Part shown: positions 18,924 to 28,436 of the stretch, piece by piece | Position numbering within the stretch: position 1 is the first letter of the stretch | Layout: each line of letters opens with the position of its first letter | Assembly (NCBI RefSeq): GCF_000175935.2 | Contig: NC_014837.1 | Span: 930,001-994,000, forward strand | DNA: 64,000 bases | Direction: 5' to 3' | DNA from: Pantoea sp. At-9b | GTDB taxonomy: Bacteria; Pseudomonadota; Gammaproteobacteria; Enterobacterales; Enterobacteriaceae | The notes under the pieces: generated by a model | Database searches by the model: none | Told to the model about the DNA's origin: nothing | What the model saw: the letters and a program-made list of their open reading frames with translations, nothing else | Program-made: the position numbers and the translations under genes

Positions 18924-18937
18924 TATTCGGAGGGGGT

Positions 18938-19993
18938 ATGCGTAAGATCATTCATGTCGATATGGACTGCTTCTTCGCGGCAGTTGAAATGCGCGACGAT
19001 CCCTCTTTGCGTGATATCCCCATTGCCATTGGCGGCAGCCGGGTACAGCGTGGTGTCATCAGTACCGCCAACTATCCGGCGCGCGAATATGGCGTGCGCA
19101 GCGCGATGCCCACCGCCATGGCGCTGAAACTCTGCCCCCATCTGCGCCTGCTACCCGGACGATTCGAAGCCTACAAGGAAGCCTCGCGCCAGATCCGCAC
19201 CATCTTTGCCCGTTACACCTCGTTGATTGAGCCGCTTTCGCTGGATGAAGCCTACCTCGATGTGACCGATAGCCCACATTGCCACGGGTCCGCCACCTTG
19301 ATGGCGCAAGCGATCCGTGCCGATATCTGGCGGGAAACGCAGCTCACCGCGTCAGCCGGTATCGCGCCAATTAAGTTTCTCGCCAAAATCGCATCTGATT
19401 TGAACAAGCCTGACGGCCAGTTCGTCATCACACCGCAGGCGATGCCGGATTTTCTGCTGACGCTGCCGCTGAGCAAAATTCCCGGGGTGGGCAAAGTGTC
19501 GGCGAAAAAGCTGGAGGAGATGGGGCTACTCACCTGCGGTGATGTGCAGCAAACCGATCTGGCGCGCCTGCTCAAACGCTTCGGCAAATTTGGCCGGGTG
19601 CTGTGGGAGCGCAGTCACGGCGTTGATGAACGTGGCGTGGTGGTCGAGCGGGAGCGCAAATCCCTCGGCGTGGAACGAACCCTGATGGAAGATATCCATA
19701 GCTGGGAGCAGTGTCTGGAGATTATTGATTATCTCTACGAGGAGCTGGAGCGTCGTCTGACGCGAATTCGTCCGGATAAGCTGATCGCCCGTCAGGGGGT
19801 GAAACTGAAGTTTAATGATTTCCAGCTCACCACCCAGGAGCATATCTGGCCGGTGCTGAATAAAGAAGACATGATCGCGGTGGCACGTAAAACCTGGGAC
19901 GAACGGCGCGCCGGACGCGGTGTCAGGCTGGTGGGGTTACATGTCACGCTGGTGAACCCACAGCTGGAAAGGCAGTTGCTGCTGGGGTTGTAG
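18938..19993 (+). CDS. dinB: DNA polymerase IV
   Basis: A 351-residue Y-family translesion polymerase. The ATG at [18 protein letters not shown] has a GGAGGGGG Shine-Dalgarno; an ATG 33 bp upstream lies on the LexA box. Catalytic carboxylates are in [12 protein letters not shown] and [12 protein letters not shown], the helix-hairpin-helix in [17 protein letters not shown], and the C-terminal QLLLGL resembles the beta-clamp-binding end (QLVLGL in E. coli). SOS-controlled and error-prone. A tandem array follows. Confidence 0.95.
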   Translation: MRKIIHVDMDCFFAAVEMRDDPSLRDIPIAIGGSRVQRGVISTANYPAREYGVRSAMPTAMALKLCPHLRLLPGRFEAYKEASRQIRTIFARYTSLIEPLSLDEAYLDVTDSPHCHGSATLMAQAIRADIWRETQLTASAGIAPIKFLAKIASDLNKPDGQFVITPQAMPDFLLTLPLSKIPGVGKVSAKKLEEMGLLTCGDVQQTDLARLLKRFGKFGRVLWERSHGVDERGVVVERERKSLGVERTLMEDIHSWEQCLEIIDYLYEELERRLTRIRPDKLIARQGVKLKFNDFQLTTQEHIWPVLNKEDMIAVARKTWDERRAGRGVRLVGLHVTLVNPQLERQLLLGL

Positions 19994-20009
19994 TAAGGTG
20001 CGGGCTGTT

Positions 20010-20515
20010 ACCCTCACCCCGGCCCTCTCCCATGAGGGAGAGGGAGGTGTGCCATATGCTCGACCGGTTCTCATGACGGAGAGGGAGATGTGCCATATGC
20101 TCGACCGGTTCCCATGAGGGTGAGGGAGGTGTGCCATATGCTCGACCGGTCTCCATGAGGGTGAGGGAGGTGTGCCATATGCTCGATCGGTTCCCACGAG
20201 GGAGAGGGAGATGTGCCATATGCTCGACCGGTTCCCATGAGGGTGAGGGAGATGTGCCATATGCTCGACCGGTCTCCATGAGGGAGAGGGAGGTGTGCCA
20301 TATGCTCGATCGGTTCCCATGAGGGAGAGGGAGATGTGCCATATGCTCGATCGGTTCCCATGAGGGTGAGGGAGATGTGCCATATGCTCGACCGGTCTCC
20401 ATGAGGGAGAGGGAGGTGTGCCATATGCTCGATCGGTTCCCATGACGGAGAGGGAGATGTGCCAGATGCTCGATCGGTTCCCTCTCCCGCTTGCGGGAGA
20501 GGGTTAGGGTGAGGG
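20010..20515. repeat. REP-bounded tandem repeat, 11 x 41 bp (array C)
   Basis: The core GCCATATGCTCGAYCGG recurs every 41 bp, starting at 20051, 20092, 20133, 20174, 20215, 20256, 20297, 20338, 20379, 20420 and 20461. The outer ends are the same REP-like inverted termini as arrays A and B. Variants cycle with a period of three units (123 bp): units 3, 6 and 9 carry CGACCGGTCTCC, units 4, 7 and 10 carry CGATCGGTTCCC followed by a GAGAGGG form. All three minus-strand frames are open across it, but this follows from the period and is not evidence of a gene. It separates the convergent dinB and ABC-transporter genes. Confidence 0.92.
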
Positions 20516-20520
20516 CAAAA

Positions 20521-21591
20521 TTATTTCTTACCGTACTTCGCTTCCAGCGTGGCGAACCACGGGGCGACGAAATCGCTGTTCTCACCCCAGCCCGGGATGA
20601 TTTTGTTCAGCGACGCCACATTCACTGCACCTTGCTGGCTGTTCAGCTGCTGCTGTGAAATCGCCGACGCTTTAAACTCATAGCTGGCAGGTGTAGCTTC
20701 ACCGGCGATTTTGTTCGCCACCAGGCGCATATTCACCGCACCAATGGTTTTCGGATCAACCGCGACAGTCTGCACCCACGGACTGTTTTTCGCGTGCATC
20801 AATTGCAGGTCCTGGTTAGAGACGTCAATGCTATACAGCTTGATCTCGGTACGACCATTCTCCTGCAACGCCTTGTAAGCCCCCTGGCTAAAGGCATCCC
20901 ACGAACCCCAGATAGCATCAATCTTGCCTTTCGGGTACTTAGCCAGAATCGCGCCAATTTTGTTGGCGGTGTCGCCCTGCACGTCAGAAGAGACCGCCCC
21001 AATCGACTCCAGCTGATGAATACCCGGATTCTCTTTCAGCAGTTTTTCATACACCACCTGGCGACGGTCCATCGCCGGGAAGCCACCGACCCACAGCTTG
21101 ACGATATTCGCCTTGCCATTGAAATCTTTGATCATCTGGCCGAGTGACTCTTCCGCCAGTGACGCGTCATTTTGTGCCGTTGTCGTTACGCCGTTGACCG
21201 GAGTATCCACCGGGGTATCGAACACTGACAGCTTAATCCCGGCATCGGCAATACGTTTCACCAGCGCGGTGGAGTAGGGTTCTTTACCGTGGGACAGAAT
21301 GATGCCGTCATACTTCTGGCTGATCGCCTGGCTGACGAAATCCTGGAAGCGGGCGTCATCACCATTGCTCAGGAAGGTGCTGACTTTAAAGCCCAACTGG
21401 CGGCCCTGCTGAATCGCACCGGCGACAAACTGGGTGGTGTTATCGTCAGAACCGAGGTTACGGATAATCGCGATACGCACCGGACCCTGATGATTAGCGA
21501 TGGCGGCAGGCACCGGCACCACGGTGTCGGCAAAGGCGGCGCTGGCATTCAGCAGGCTTACGGCCAGCAGCGAAAGGGTGATTTTTTTCAT
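20521..21591 (-). CDS. Sugar ABC transporter periplasmic binding protein (ribose type)
   Basis: A 356-residue protein with a signal peptide (MKKITLSLLAVSLLNASAAFA) and a type I periplasmic-binding fold: VRIAIIRNLGSDDNTTQFVAGAIQ opens the first lobe and YDGIILSHG and IWGSWDAFSQGAYKALQENG are ligand-site regions. It is the last gene of an ATPase-permease-binding-protein operon. The ligand is unknown. A MetJ-like operator before the operon and the mtn genes nearby suggest 5-methylthioribose (inference). Confidence 0.85.
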   Translation of the reverse strand: MKKITLSLLAVSLLNASAAFADTVVPVPAAIANHQGPVRIAIIRNLGSDDNTTQFVAGAIQQGRQLGFKVSTFLSNGDDARFQDFVSQAISQKYDGIILSHGKEPYSTALVKRIADAGIKLSVFDTPVDTPVNGVTTTAQNDASLAEESLGQMIKDFNGKANIVKLWVGGFPAMDRRQVVYEKLLKENPGIHQLESIGAVSSDVQGDTANKIGAILAKYPKGKIDAIWGSWDAFSQGAYKALQENGRTEIKLYSIDVSNQDLQLMHAKNSPWVQTVAVDPKTIGAVNMRLVANKIAGEATPASYEFKASAISQQQLNSQQGAVNVASLNKIIPGWGENSDFVAPWFATLEAKYGKK

Positions 21592-21618
21592 GTTGTTCTC
21601 TTTCTTAAGGGAAGCGCC

Positions 21619-22617
21619 TTAACGGCGCTGGATATAGGTCATCGCCAGGGCCAGAGCCAGCACCAGGCCTTTAATAATGTCCATCGCGTAGTAAGGCACG
21701 GAAAGCATCACCAGACCGTTTTGCAGTACACCGAGGATCACCGCACCCACCAGGGTGCCGAGCGCGTTAGGTTTGCCGGAACCGGCCAGCGAGAAGCCGA
21801 TCCATGCCGCCGCGACGGCATCCATCAGATAACCGCCACCGGCGTTCACCTGTGACGAGCCAATTCGTGATGCCAGCAGAATGCCGCCCAGGCCAGCCAG
21901 CAGTGAGGCGATCACATAGGCCAGCACACGATAACGGGTAGTGCGAATGCCGGAGAGACGCGCCGCTTCCGGGTTGCCGCCGAGGGCATACATGCGACGA
22001 CCATGTTTGGTCAGCGACAGCGCCAACTGGGCGACCACCGTTACCACCAGCATAATAATCACGATGGTCGGCACCTGGCCGAGCAGGTTAAAACCTGCCG
22101 GAATGGCACCTTCTGCCATGTCACCGTTCGGCATCACCATATTTTCGGTAATTGAGCCACCAAAGCTGTAAGTCATTGCCACGCCCTGAATCACGAACAG
22201 CGTGGCAAGGGTCGCCAGCATGTCGGGAATGCGCAGCACCACAATCAGGAAGCTGTTAAACAGCCCGACCAGGGTGCACAGCAACAGGGTGATGATGATC
22301 GCTTCCGTGGTGCCAAAGCCGTACCAGACGAACAGCGAAATCACCAGCGCATTTGCCAGCGAGGCGGTAGAACCTACCGACAAGTCAAAGCCGCCAATGG
22401 TCAGGGAAATCGACACCCCAATGGCAATCACCGTCACAATGGCGATGGAACGCAGGATGTTGATGATATTGGTGGGTTCAAGGAAACTGTCTGACGCGAG
22501 GCCAAACGCGGCGATCAGGATCACCACCGTCAGCAACATGCCCCATTTATACAGAAAATCAAACAGTTGATGGCGCAGAGAAGGCTGCGGGTTCAGGATT
22601 ATTTCTTTGCTGCTCAC
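21619..22617 (-). CDS. Sugar ABC transporter permease (RbsC type)
   Basis: A 332-residue inner-membrane protein with eight to ten hydrophobic segments. The family motif AAWIGFSLAGSGKPNALGTLVGA near the C-terminus and IGGFDLSVGSTASLANALVI are typical of RbsC-like CUT2 permeases. It overlaps the ATPase gene by 4 bp and is followed by the binding-protein gene 27 bp later. Confidence 0.87.
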   Translation of the reverse strand: MSSKEIILNPQPSLRHQLFDFLYKWGMLLTVVILIAAFGLASDSFLEPTNIINILRSIAIVTVIAIGVSISLTIGGFDLSVGSTASLANALVISLFVWYGFGTTEAIIITLLLCTLVGLFNSFLIVVLRIPDMLATLATLFVIQGVAMTYSFGGSITENMVMPNGDMAEGAIPAGFNLLGQVPTIVIIMLVVTVVAQLALSLTKHGRRMYALGGNPEAARLSGIRTTRYRVLAYVIASLLAGLGGILLASRIGSSQVNAGGGYLMDAVAAAWIGFSLAGSGKPNALGTLVGAVILGVLQNGLVMLSVPYYAMDIIKGLVLALALAMTYIQRR

Positions 22618-24119
22618 GCAGGGGTTCCTCCGGTGGAATAAAGCAAAAGCGTCTCTTCTGTGGCCTCACGTCCCTCCATTTCTGCCACAATGCGCCCGTC
22701 CCAGAGCACACAAATACGGTCACACAGGCCCACCAGCTCGGAAAACTCCCCCGACGCATAGATGATGCCCTTACCTTCCCGTGCTAAACCGTCGATCAGG
22801 CTGAACAGATCGGTTTTCGCCTTGATGTCGACTCCTTTGGTCGGTTCATCAAAAATCAGGACGTCGGCGTTATTGCGCAGCCATTTGCCGATCGCCACTT
22901 TCTGCTGATTACCGCCGGACAGGCGGCGTAGCGTTTGTGCCGGGCCGGTGGTGCGCACGTTGAGGCGGTTGATGACCTCTTCTGCCCAGCGCCATGCCTG
23001 ACGATGACCAAACAGGCTCCAGCGGGAAAAACTGTTATCAGCGCTGATGCTCAAATTCATCGCCACGGATTCGTCAATGAAGATGCCCTCTTTGCGCCGT
23101 TCTTCCGGCACCAACGCCATGCGATTTTCCACTGAGTCGTGCGGGGAACGTGGCTGCCACGGTTTGCCATGCAACTCGCCCTTGCTGACACGGCTTTTGC
23201 TGGCACCGAATAACGCTTTGCACAGCTCGGTTTTACCAGCACCGGCCAGACCGGCGATGCCCAGGATCTCCCCTTTATGCAAACGCAGCGAGATATCCTG
23301 TAACAGCTGGTCATCGTGCAGACCTTCCACCGACAGCAGCAGTGGCTGTGACTGACGTTCACGACGCGGCGGGTAGACATCGGTCAGCTGATGGCCGAGC
23401 ATTTTCTCAACAATTTGCTCACCACTGAGTGCGGCCATCGGAGCGGTTTCGATCAACCGTCCATCACGCAACACCGTCAGTTGGTCGCAAATCGCTTTCA
23501 GCTCGTGAATACGGTGGGAAATAAACACCACGCCAATGCCGTTACCCTGTAAACGGCGTACCACGCTAAACAGGCGCTCGCTTTCGTGCTGATCGAGCGG
23601 CGCAGTGGGTTCATCCAGAATCAGGAAACGGCAGTGGTGGGAGAGGGCGCGGGCCAGCAAAATCTGCTGCTTCTCCGCCAGCGAACAGCGTTCCACCAGA
23701 CGTTTGACATCAATATTGACTTCGAGCTGCTCCAGCAGCGCGCGCGCCTGGCGACGGATCTCCCCCCAACGATAGCCGTGGCCGGGTTCTGCCAGTTGAT
23801 CGAGCAGGATGTTTTCCGCCACGCTGAGCTGCGGCACCAACGCCACATCGACTTCCTGCTGGACCAGATGAATACCCAGTTTTTTTGCATCGCGCGGTGA
23901 GCGAATGGTCACGGGCGCACCGTCGAGCAGGATCTCGCCGTGATAATGGCTGTGGGCACCTGCCAGCACCGCCATCAGTGTTGATTTCCCCGCGCCATTC
24001 GCGCCGGTCAGCGCATGCACCGAGCCGCCGTCGGTGGTGAAATCCACCTCGGTCAGCGCGGCGAAACCGCCAAAAGCGATGGAGATATTACGCATCTCCA
24101 GGCGGTTAATCGCACTCAT
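22614..24119 (-). CDS. Sugar ABC transporter ATP-binding protein (RbsA type, two ATPase domains)
   Basis: The ATG at MSAINRLEMRNISIAFGG gives 501 residues, the usual RbsA length; the frame is open upstream but that leader is not family-like. Domain 1 has Walker A GANGAGKST, signature CSLAEKQQ and Walker B LILDEPT. Domain 2 has a degenerate Walker A region (GLAGAGKTELCKALFG), signature RLSGGNQQKV and LIFDEPTKGVD. First gene of the importer operon; a MetJ-like operator lies about 100 bp upstream. Confidence 0.88.
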   Translation of the reverse strand: MSAINRLEMRNISIAFGGFAALTEVDFTTDGGSVHALTGANGAGKSTLMAVLAGAHSHYHGEILLDGAPVTIRSPRDAKKLGIHLVQQEVDVALVPQLSVAENILLDQLAEPGHGYRWGEIRRQARALLEQLEVNIDVKRLVERCSLAEKQQILLARALSHHCRFLILDEPTAPLDQHESERLFSVVRRLQGNGIGVVFISHRIHELKAICDQLTVLRDGRLIETAPMAALSGEQIVEKMLGHQLTDVYPPRRERQSQPLLLSVEGLHDDQLLQDISLRLHKGEILGIAGLAGAGKTELCKALFGASKSRVSKGELHGKPWQPRSPHDSVENRMALVPEERRKEGIFIDESVAMNLSISADNSFSRWSLFGHRQAWRWAEEVINRLNVRTTGPAQTLRRLSGGNQQKVAIGKWLRNNADVLIFDEPTKGVDIKAKTDLFSLIDGLAREGKGIIYASGEFSELVGLCDRICVLWDGRIVAEMEGREATEETLLLYSTGGTPA

Positions 24120-24216
24120 GGACTGGGCCTTTAATAGAGAGAATTGGGCGCATTTTTTCCTGAACATCCAGGCTCGGCAACAAACGAAAGCGCATAAGCT
24201 AGCACAAAATCTTATT

Positions 24217-24232
24217 AGCCATCCAGACATCT
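24217..24232. promoter_or_regulatory. MetJ-like operator upstream of the sugar-type importer
   Basis: On the minus strand, AGATGTCT and GGATGGCT adjoin in register, matching the met box AGACGTCT at seven and five of eight positions. It lies about 100 bp upstream of the ATPase gene start, in the promoter region. With two other MetJ sites in the window this is a coherent but weaker site. Confidence 0.5.
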
Positions 24233-24334
24233 GGGCGTAACGGCGGCTAAAACTGGCCGTAGCGGAAGCGCTGGTGAAAGAAGGAGGTGATGTGAGTGAT
24301 TTGTAGCGAATTATGCTGGGATTGTTAACGGGCA

Positions 24335-24361
24335 TAAAAAAACCAGGCCGGAGCCTGGTTT
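24335..24361 (-). terminator. Rho-independent terminator of pepD
   Basis: A 9-bp stem AAACCAGGC/GCCTGGTTT with loop CGGA. On the minus strand it ends in a run of T (AAAAAAA on plus), 18 bp past the pepD stop codon. Confidence 0.85.
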
Positions 24362-24378
24362 GTCACTTTACGAAATAG

Positions 24379-25839
24379 TTACACTTTTTCCGGCACAACG
24401 TTCAGCAGTGAGGTCAGCAGCTGCCAGTACAGACCGACGCTGGCAATGTGCACCTGCTCATCCGGGGAATGCGGGCCAGTGATGGTCGGTCCAATCGAGA
24501 CCATATCCATATTCGGATAAGGTTTCTTGAACAGGCCACACTCCAGACCGGCGTGGATCACCTGGATGTTCGGCGTTTTGCCAAACAGCGCTTCGTAGGT
24601 TTTACGCGTCAGTGCCATGATCGGCGAATCGGCATCGGGCTGCCAGCCCGGATAGCCGCCTTTCGGTGCCGTTTTGGCCCCGGCCAGCTCACCCAGCGAG
24701 GTCAGTACTTCTACCACGTAGTCTTTACCGGTATCGATCAGGGAACGGATCAGACAGATGATTTCTGCATGGTCCTGCTCCATGGTCACCACACCGACGT
24801 TAAGCGAGGTTTCCACCACGCCTTTTGCCACGTCTGAGTTACGGATCACGCCGTTCGGGGTGGTATTCAGCAGGTTGATGAAGCGATCGCGGCTATCGGC
24901 AGTCAGCGCCTGGCCCTGATGCGCCAGCGGCTCGCTCAGCAGCGCGATGTTCTTCTCTTTAATTCCCAGCTCGTTTTGCAGCGTGGCCTGGAAATGTGCC
25001 GCAGCAGATTTCAGCGCATCAACTTTGTGGCTGTCGATCGCCAGGGTAGCAAAGGCTTCACGCGGGATGGCGTTGCGCAGCGTACCGCCGGTGAACTCAA
25101 TCAGACGCACATCGAGGGCGCGCGCATGGGCAGCAAGGAAGCGTGCCAGCAGTTTGTTGGCGTTGCCGAGGCCGAGGTGGATATCCGCGCCAGAGTGGCC
25201 GCCTTTCAATCCTTTCAGCGTCAGTTTCAGGGTTTCATAACCGGCAGGCACCGCTTCACGGGTCAGCGGCAGGGTGGTGATAAAATCGATACCACCGGCG
25301 CAACCCATGTAGATCTCACCTTCTTCTTCTGAGTCGGTGTTGATCAGAATATCGGCCTGCAACCAGTTCGGCTGTAAACCAAACGCGCCATCCATGCCGG
25401 ACTCTTCCGTCATGGTCAACAGCACTTCAATCGGACCGTGCGTCAGGCTGTTGTCGGCCAACACCGCCAGCGCCGAAGCCATACCGATGCCGTTATCGGC
25501 ACCCAGCGTGGTGCCACGCGCTTTCACCCATTCGCCATCGACATACGGCTGAATCGGATCTTTGGTGAAGTCGTGCACGGTGTCATTGTTCTTCTGCGGC
25601 ACCATGTCGAGGTGTGCTTGCAGGGCGACCGGCGTGCGTTTTTCCATGCCTTTGGTGGCGGGTTTACGAATCAGGATGTTTCCGACCTGATCGCGCTCAA
25701 CCCAAAATCCCTGCTCTTTAGCCCAGCCGACGATGTATTCGGCCAACGCTTCTTCATGGTAAGACGGGTGTGGAATGGAGCAGATTTTGGCGAAAATATC
25801 CCACAGCGGCTGGGGGGAAAGTTGAGACAATTCAGACAC
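24379..25839 (-). CDS. pepD: Aminoacyl-histidine dipeptidase (peptidase D)
   Basis: A 486-residue M20C metallopeptidase. Zinc-site motifs are ALQAHLDMVPQ (His and Asp), GADNGIGMASALAVL, and TEESGMDGAFG with the catalytic and metal glutamates; VIHAGLECGLF supplies a further ligand. It hydrolyses Xaa-His dipeptides such as carnosine in the cytoplasm. It is divergent from gpt, the E. coli order. Confidence 0.94.
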   Translation of the reverse strand: MSELSQLSPQPLWDIFAKICSIPHPSYHEEALAEYIVGWAKEQGFWVERDQVGNILIRKPATKGMEKRTPVALQAHLDMVPQKNNDTVHDFTKDPIQPYVDGEWVKARGTTLGADNGIGMASALAVLADNSLTHGPIEVLLTMTEESGMDGAFGLQPNWLQADILINTDSEEEGEIYMGCAGGIDFITTLPLTREAVPAGYETLKLTLKGLKGGHSGADIHLGLGNANKLLARFLAAHARALDVRLIEFTGGTLRNAIPREAFATLAIDSHKVDALKSAAAHFQATLQNELGIKEKNIALLSEPLAHQGQALTADSRDRFINLLNTTPNGVIRNSDVAKGVVETSLNVGVVTMEQDHAEIICLIRSLIDTGKDYVVEVLTSLGELAGAKTAPKGGYPGWQPDADSPIMALTRKTYEALFGKTPNIQVIHAGLECGLFKKPYPNMDMVSIGPTITGPHSPDEQVHIASVGLYWQLLTSLLNVVPEKV

Positions 25840-26093
25840 AACGCGTCTCCTGTGTCAGCGTGGCGGACAGGCCGCTCGCACGCGGGGTTCCAGTGAAAGA
25901 TCGCCGTCAGCTCATCTGACGTGATGGGGCTGAGAATATCACTGTTTCTGGCCGGGTGCGTAATCAGGCGCGTTAAAAACCCGCAACCGATGTGCAGATG
26001 CTGGTTTTTAATGCGACAGATCCTTATAATCTCGCGCAACCCATTCCCCATTGCACATTTTTAAGCCAACTTCAATTGGCCGGGACTCCTTTT

Positions 26094-26552
26094 ATGAGCG
26101 AAAAATACGTCGTCACCTGGGACATGTTGCAGATTCATGCCCGTAAACTGGCCCAGCGCCTGCTTCCTGTGGAACAGTGGAAAGGCATCATCGCGGTAAG
26201 CCGTGGTGGTCTGGTACCGGCATCACTGCTGGCGCGTGAACTGGGTATTCGCTATGTCGATACCGTGTGCATCTCCAGCTACGATCACGATCACCAGCGT
26301 GAGATGACCGTACTGAAGCGCGCAGAAGGTGATGGTGAAGGCTTCGTGGTGATTGACGATCTGGTGGATACCGGCGGCACCGCGCAGGCGATCCGCGATA
26401 TGTATCCGAAAGCACGTTTTGTAACCATTTTTGCTAAACCGGCAGGCCGTTCGCTGGTGGACGATTACATCGTCGATATCCCGCAGAATACCTGGATCGA
26501 ACAGCCGTGGGACATGGGTGTGGTGTACATTCCCCCCATCGTTAAAAGCTGA
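26094..26552 (+). CDS. gpt: Xanthine-guanine phosphoribosyltransferase
   Basis: The ATG at [19 protein letters not shown] gives 152 residues, the E. coli length and N-terminus; an upstream ATG at 25992 would add an unlikely leader. [17 protein letters not shown] is the PRPP-binding loop and [16 protein letters not shown] the phosphate-binding loop. It salvages guanine and xanthine to GMP and XMP at the inner membrane face. Confidence 0.95.
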   Translation: MSEKYVVTWDMLQIHARKLAQRLLPVEQWKGIIAVSRGGLVPASLLARELGIRYVDTVCISSYDHDHQREMTVLKRAEGDGEGFVVIDDLVDTGGTAQAIRDMYPKARFVTIFAKPAGRSLVDDYIVDIPQNTWIEQPWDMGVVYIPPIVKS

Positions 26553-26567
26553 TTGATGTAACGCAAA

Positions 26568-26592
26568 CAACGCCCGGTTTCGCCGGGCGTTG
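26568..26592 (+). terminator. Hairpin after gpt
   Basis: A 10-bp perfect stem CAACGCCCGG/CCGGGCGTTG with loop TTTCG follows gpt. The downstream sequence TGCTTTCT is only moderately T-rich. Confidence 0.7.
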
Positions 26593-26670
26593 TGCTTTCT
26601 GTCTCTCGCACCGACACTACGGGTGCAGTAAACTGTTCTTCGCCGTGACCGTCGCAGGAGAGAGTTTACG

Positions 26671-27912
26671 ATGCCGAGCAAAAACCTCAGCGAAGAGCTA
26701 TTCAAACCGCGTTTCAAACACCCTGAAACATCCGCCCTGGTGCGGCGTGAGCACCATAGCCCAATCCAGGTACATAACGCGCTGGAAGGGGATACCCAGC
26801 ATTGCTGGTATCGCATGCTGAATAAACTGCTGTGGACGTGGCGTGGCCTGACGCCGCAGGAGATCAGCGAGGTACTGGCACGTATCGCTATCAGCAACGT
26901 CGAGCACACCAGCGATGAACTGCTGGATACGGTAATTGGCTACCGCAGCGGCAACTGGAATTTTGAGTGGTCGAAACAGGCGGCGATGTGGCAACAGGAA
27001 GCCACGCAGGATGAAGAACATGCCGGTCAGCATTGGCTGCACGCGGCCAATCTGTTCAGCCTGGCGGCCTATCCCTACATCAAAGGCGACGAGCTGGCCG
27101 ACCAGGCGCAGGTGCTCGCCAATCGCGCGTATGAAGAAGCCACGCAGCGCCTCTCTGGCGAAATAAAAGCCCTGACTTTCTCGGTAAGTGGCGGCAGCCC
27201 GGTGACCGGTTTTCTGCACATGCCTGCGCAGGCCCAGGCCCCTTATCCGACGGTGATGTTGTGCGGCGGGCTGGATTCGCTGCAAATCGACCATTATCGC
27301 TTGTTCCACGACTACCTCGCACCACGCGGTATCGCGATGCTGACGCTGGATATGCCATCGGTAGGTCTGAGCAGCAAATGGACGCTGAATCAGGATACCA
27401 GCCAGTTACATCAGCAGGTGCTGCGTGAGCTCAGCAACATCCCCTGGATTGATCATACGCGTGTGGGGCTGTTTGGTTACCGCTTTGGTGCCAATGTGGC
27501 CACGCGGCTGGCCTATCTGGAAGTGCCGCGTTTGCGTGCGGTCGCTACGCTGGGAGCGATGGTGCATGGCGTGTTTGTCGATGAGCATCGCCAGGAACAA
27601 CTGCCGGATATGTATATGGATATGCTGGCGAGCCGCCTGGGCATGTCATCCACACCGGACAGTAATTTGCGCACGGAACTGAATCGCTACTCCCTGAAAG
27701 TGCAGGGGCTGTTGGGGCGTCGTACCCCGATTCCGATGCTGGCCGCTTACTGGAACAACGATCTGTTTTGTCCCGAAGACGATGCACGCATGATTGCCAG
27801 TTCCTCTGCCCAGGGGAAAGCATTGATGATTCCTACCGCGCCGGTTTTCAGCAGTTTCGACAAAGCGCTAAATCAGATTTGCGACTGGCTGGCAAAGCAG
27901 TTAAAACACTAA
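26671..27912 (+). CDS. frsA: FrsA, alpha/beta-hydrolase fold protein
   Basis: A 413-residue protein starting [20 protein letters not shown], as in the FrsA family, with an alpha/beta hydrolase core in the second half ([40 protein letters not shown]). The nucleophile elbow reads GYRFGAN with Arg where a serine esterase would have Ser. FrsA binds EIIA-Glc in E. coli and was named for a fermentation/respiration switch. Located between gpt and crl as in E. coli. Confidence 0.93.
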   Translation: MPSKNLSEELFKPRFKHPETSALVRREHHSPIQVHNALEGDTQHCWYRMLNKLLWTWRGLTPQEISEVLARIAISNVEHTSDELLDTVIGYRSGNWNFEWSKQAAMWQQEATQDEEHAGQHWLHAANLFSLAAYPYIKGDELADQAQVLANRAYEEATQRLSGEIKALTFSVSGGSPVTGFLHMPAQAQAPYPTVMLCGGLDSLQIDHYRLFHDYLAPRGIAMLTLDMPSVGLSSKWTLNQDTSQLHQQVLRELSNIPWIDHTRVGLFGYRFGANVATRLAYLEVPRLRAVATLGAMVHGVFVDEHRQEQLPDMYMDMLASRLGMSSTPDSNLRTELNRYSLKVQGLLGRRTPIPMLAAYWNNDLFCPEDDARMIASSSAQGKALMIPTAPVFSSFDKALNQICDWLAKQLKH

Positions 27913-27971
27913 GTGGATTAACTTACAGGATTTGCTAAAACCAACACGCGTGTATCCAAGGGAGAATTAGC

Positions 27972-28373
27972 ATGACGTTACCGAGTGGTCACCCCCGTAG
28001 TCGCCTGCTTAAGCGCTTCACTGAACTGGGACCGTATATTCGCGAAGGGAAATGCGAAGAAACACGCTTCTTCTTTGATTGCCTTGCGGTATGCATCAAT
28101 GTGAAGCCGGCACCGGAAAGTCGTGAGTTCTGGGGCTGGTGGATGGAGCTGGAAGCGCAGGAAGATCACTTTACCTACCAATACACCTTTGGTCTGTTCG
28201 ACAAAGCGGGTAACTGGAGTGCTTCAGCCATTAAAGGCAAAGATAACAATGCTAAAGTTGAAGAGACGCTGCGCAACTTCCACGAGCGTCTTAAAGCGAC
28301 ACTGCATGAGTTGAAACTGGATCTCAAACCTGCTGCGGGATTTGATGAACAACCGGTAAAGCTGAGCGCGTAA
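27972..28373 (+). CDS. crl: Sigma-S assembly factor Crl
   Basis: A 133-residue protein recognised over its whole length: [20 protein letters not shown], the [19 protein letters not shown] core, and the [10 protein letters not shown] segment. Crl binds sigma-S and helps it load onto RNA polymerase, raising expression of stationary-phase and curli genes. Convergent with phoE, as in E. coli. Preceded by GGGAGA. Confidence 0.95.
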   Translation: MTLPSGHPRSRLLKRFTELGPYIREGKCEETRFFFDCLAVCINVKPAPESREFWGWWMELEAQEDHFTYQYTFGLFDKAGNWSASAIKGKDNNAKVEETLRNFHERLKATLHELKLDLKPAAGFDEQPVKLSA

Positions 28374-28382
28374 GCAATAAAA

Positions 28383-28405
28383 GGGGCAGGTGATGAGCCT
28401 GCCCC
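28383..28405 (-). terminator. Terminator of phoE
   Basis: Stem GGGGCAGG/CCTGCCCC with a 7-base loop. On the minus strand it is followed by TTTTATT, so it serves the porin gene; on the plus strand it may slow crl read-through. Confidence 0.7.
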
Positions 28406-28436
28406 CCTGATTACAGACACATTGAGGGTAAAACGT

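Noticed and set aside
20010..20515. CRISPR array
   Set aside because: The whole 41-bp unit repeats with only point variation; there are no unique spacers and no cas genes.
19937..20585. Long open frames (up to 213 codons) on the minus strand across array C
   Set aside because: They are translations of the 41-bp repeat, open in all three frames because of the period; no domain or family likeness, and they run into real genes on both sides.
27240..27620. FrsA as an active serine esterase
   Set aside because: The nucleophile-elbow position reads GYRFGAN, lacking Ser; I did not claim catalysis.
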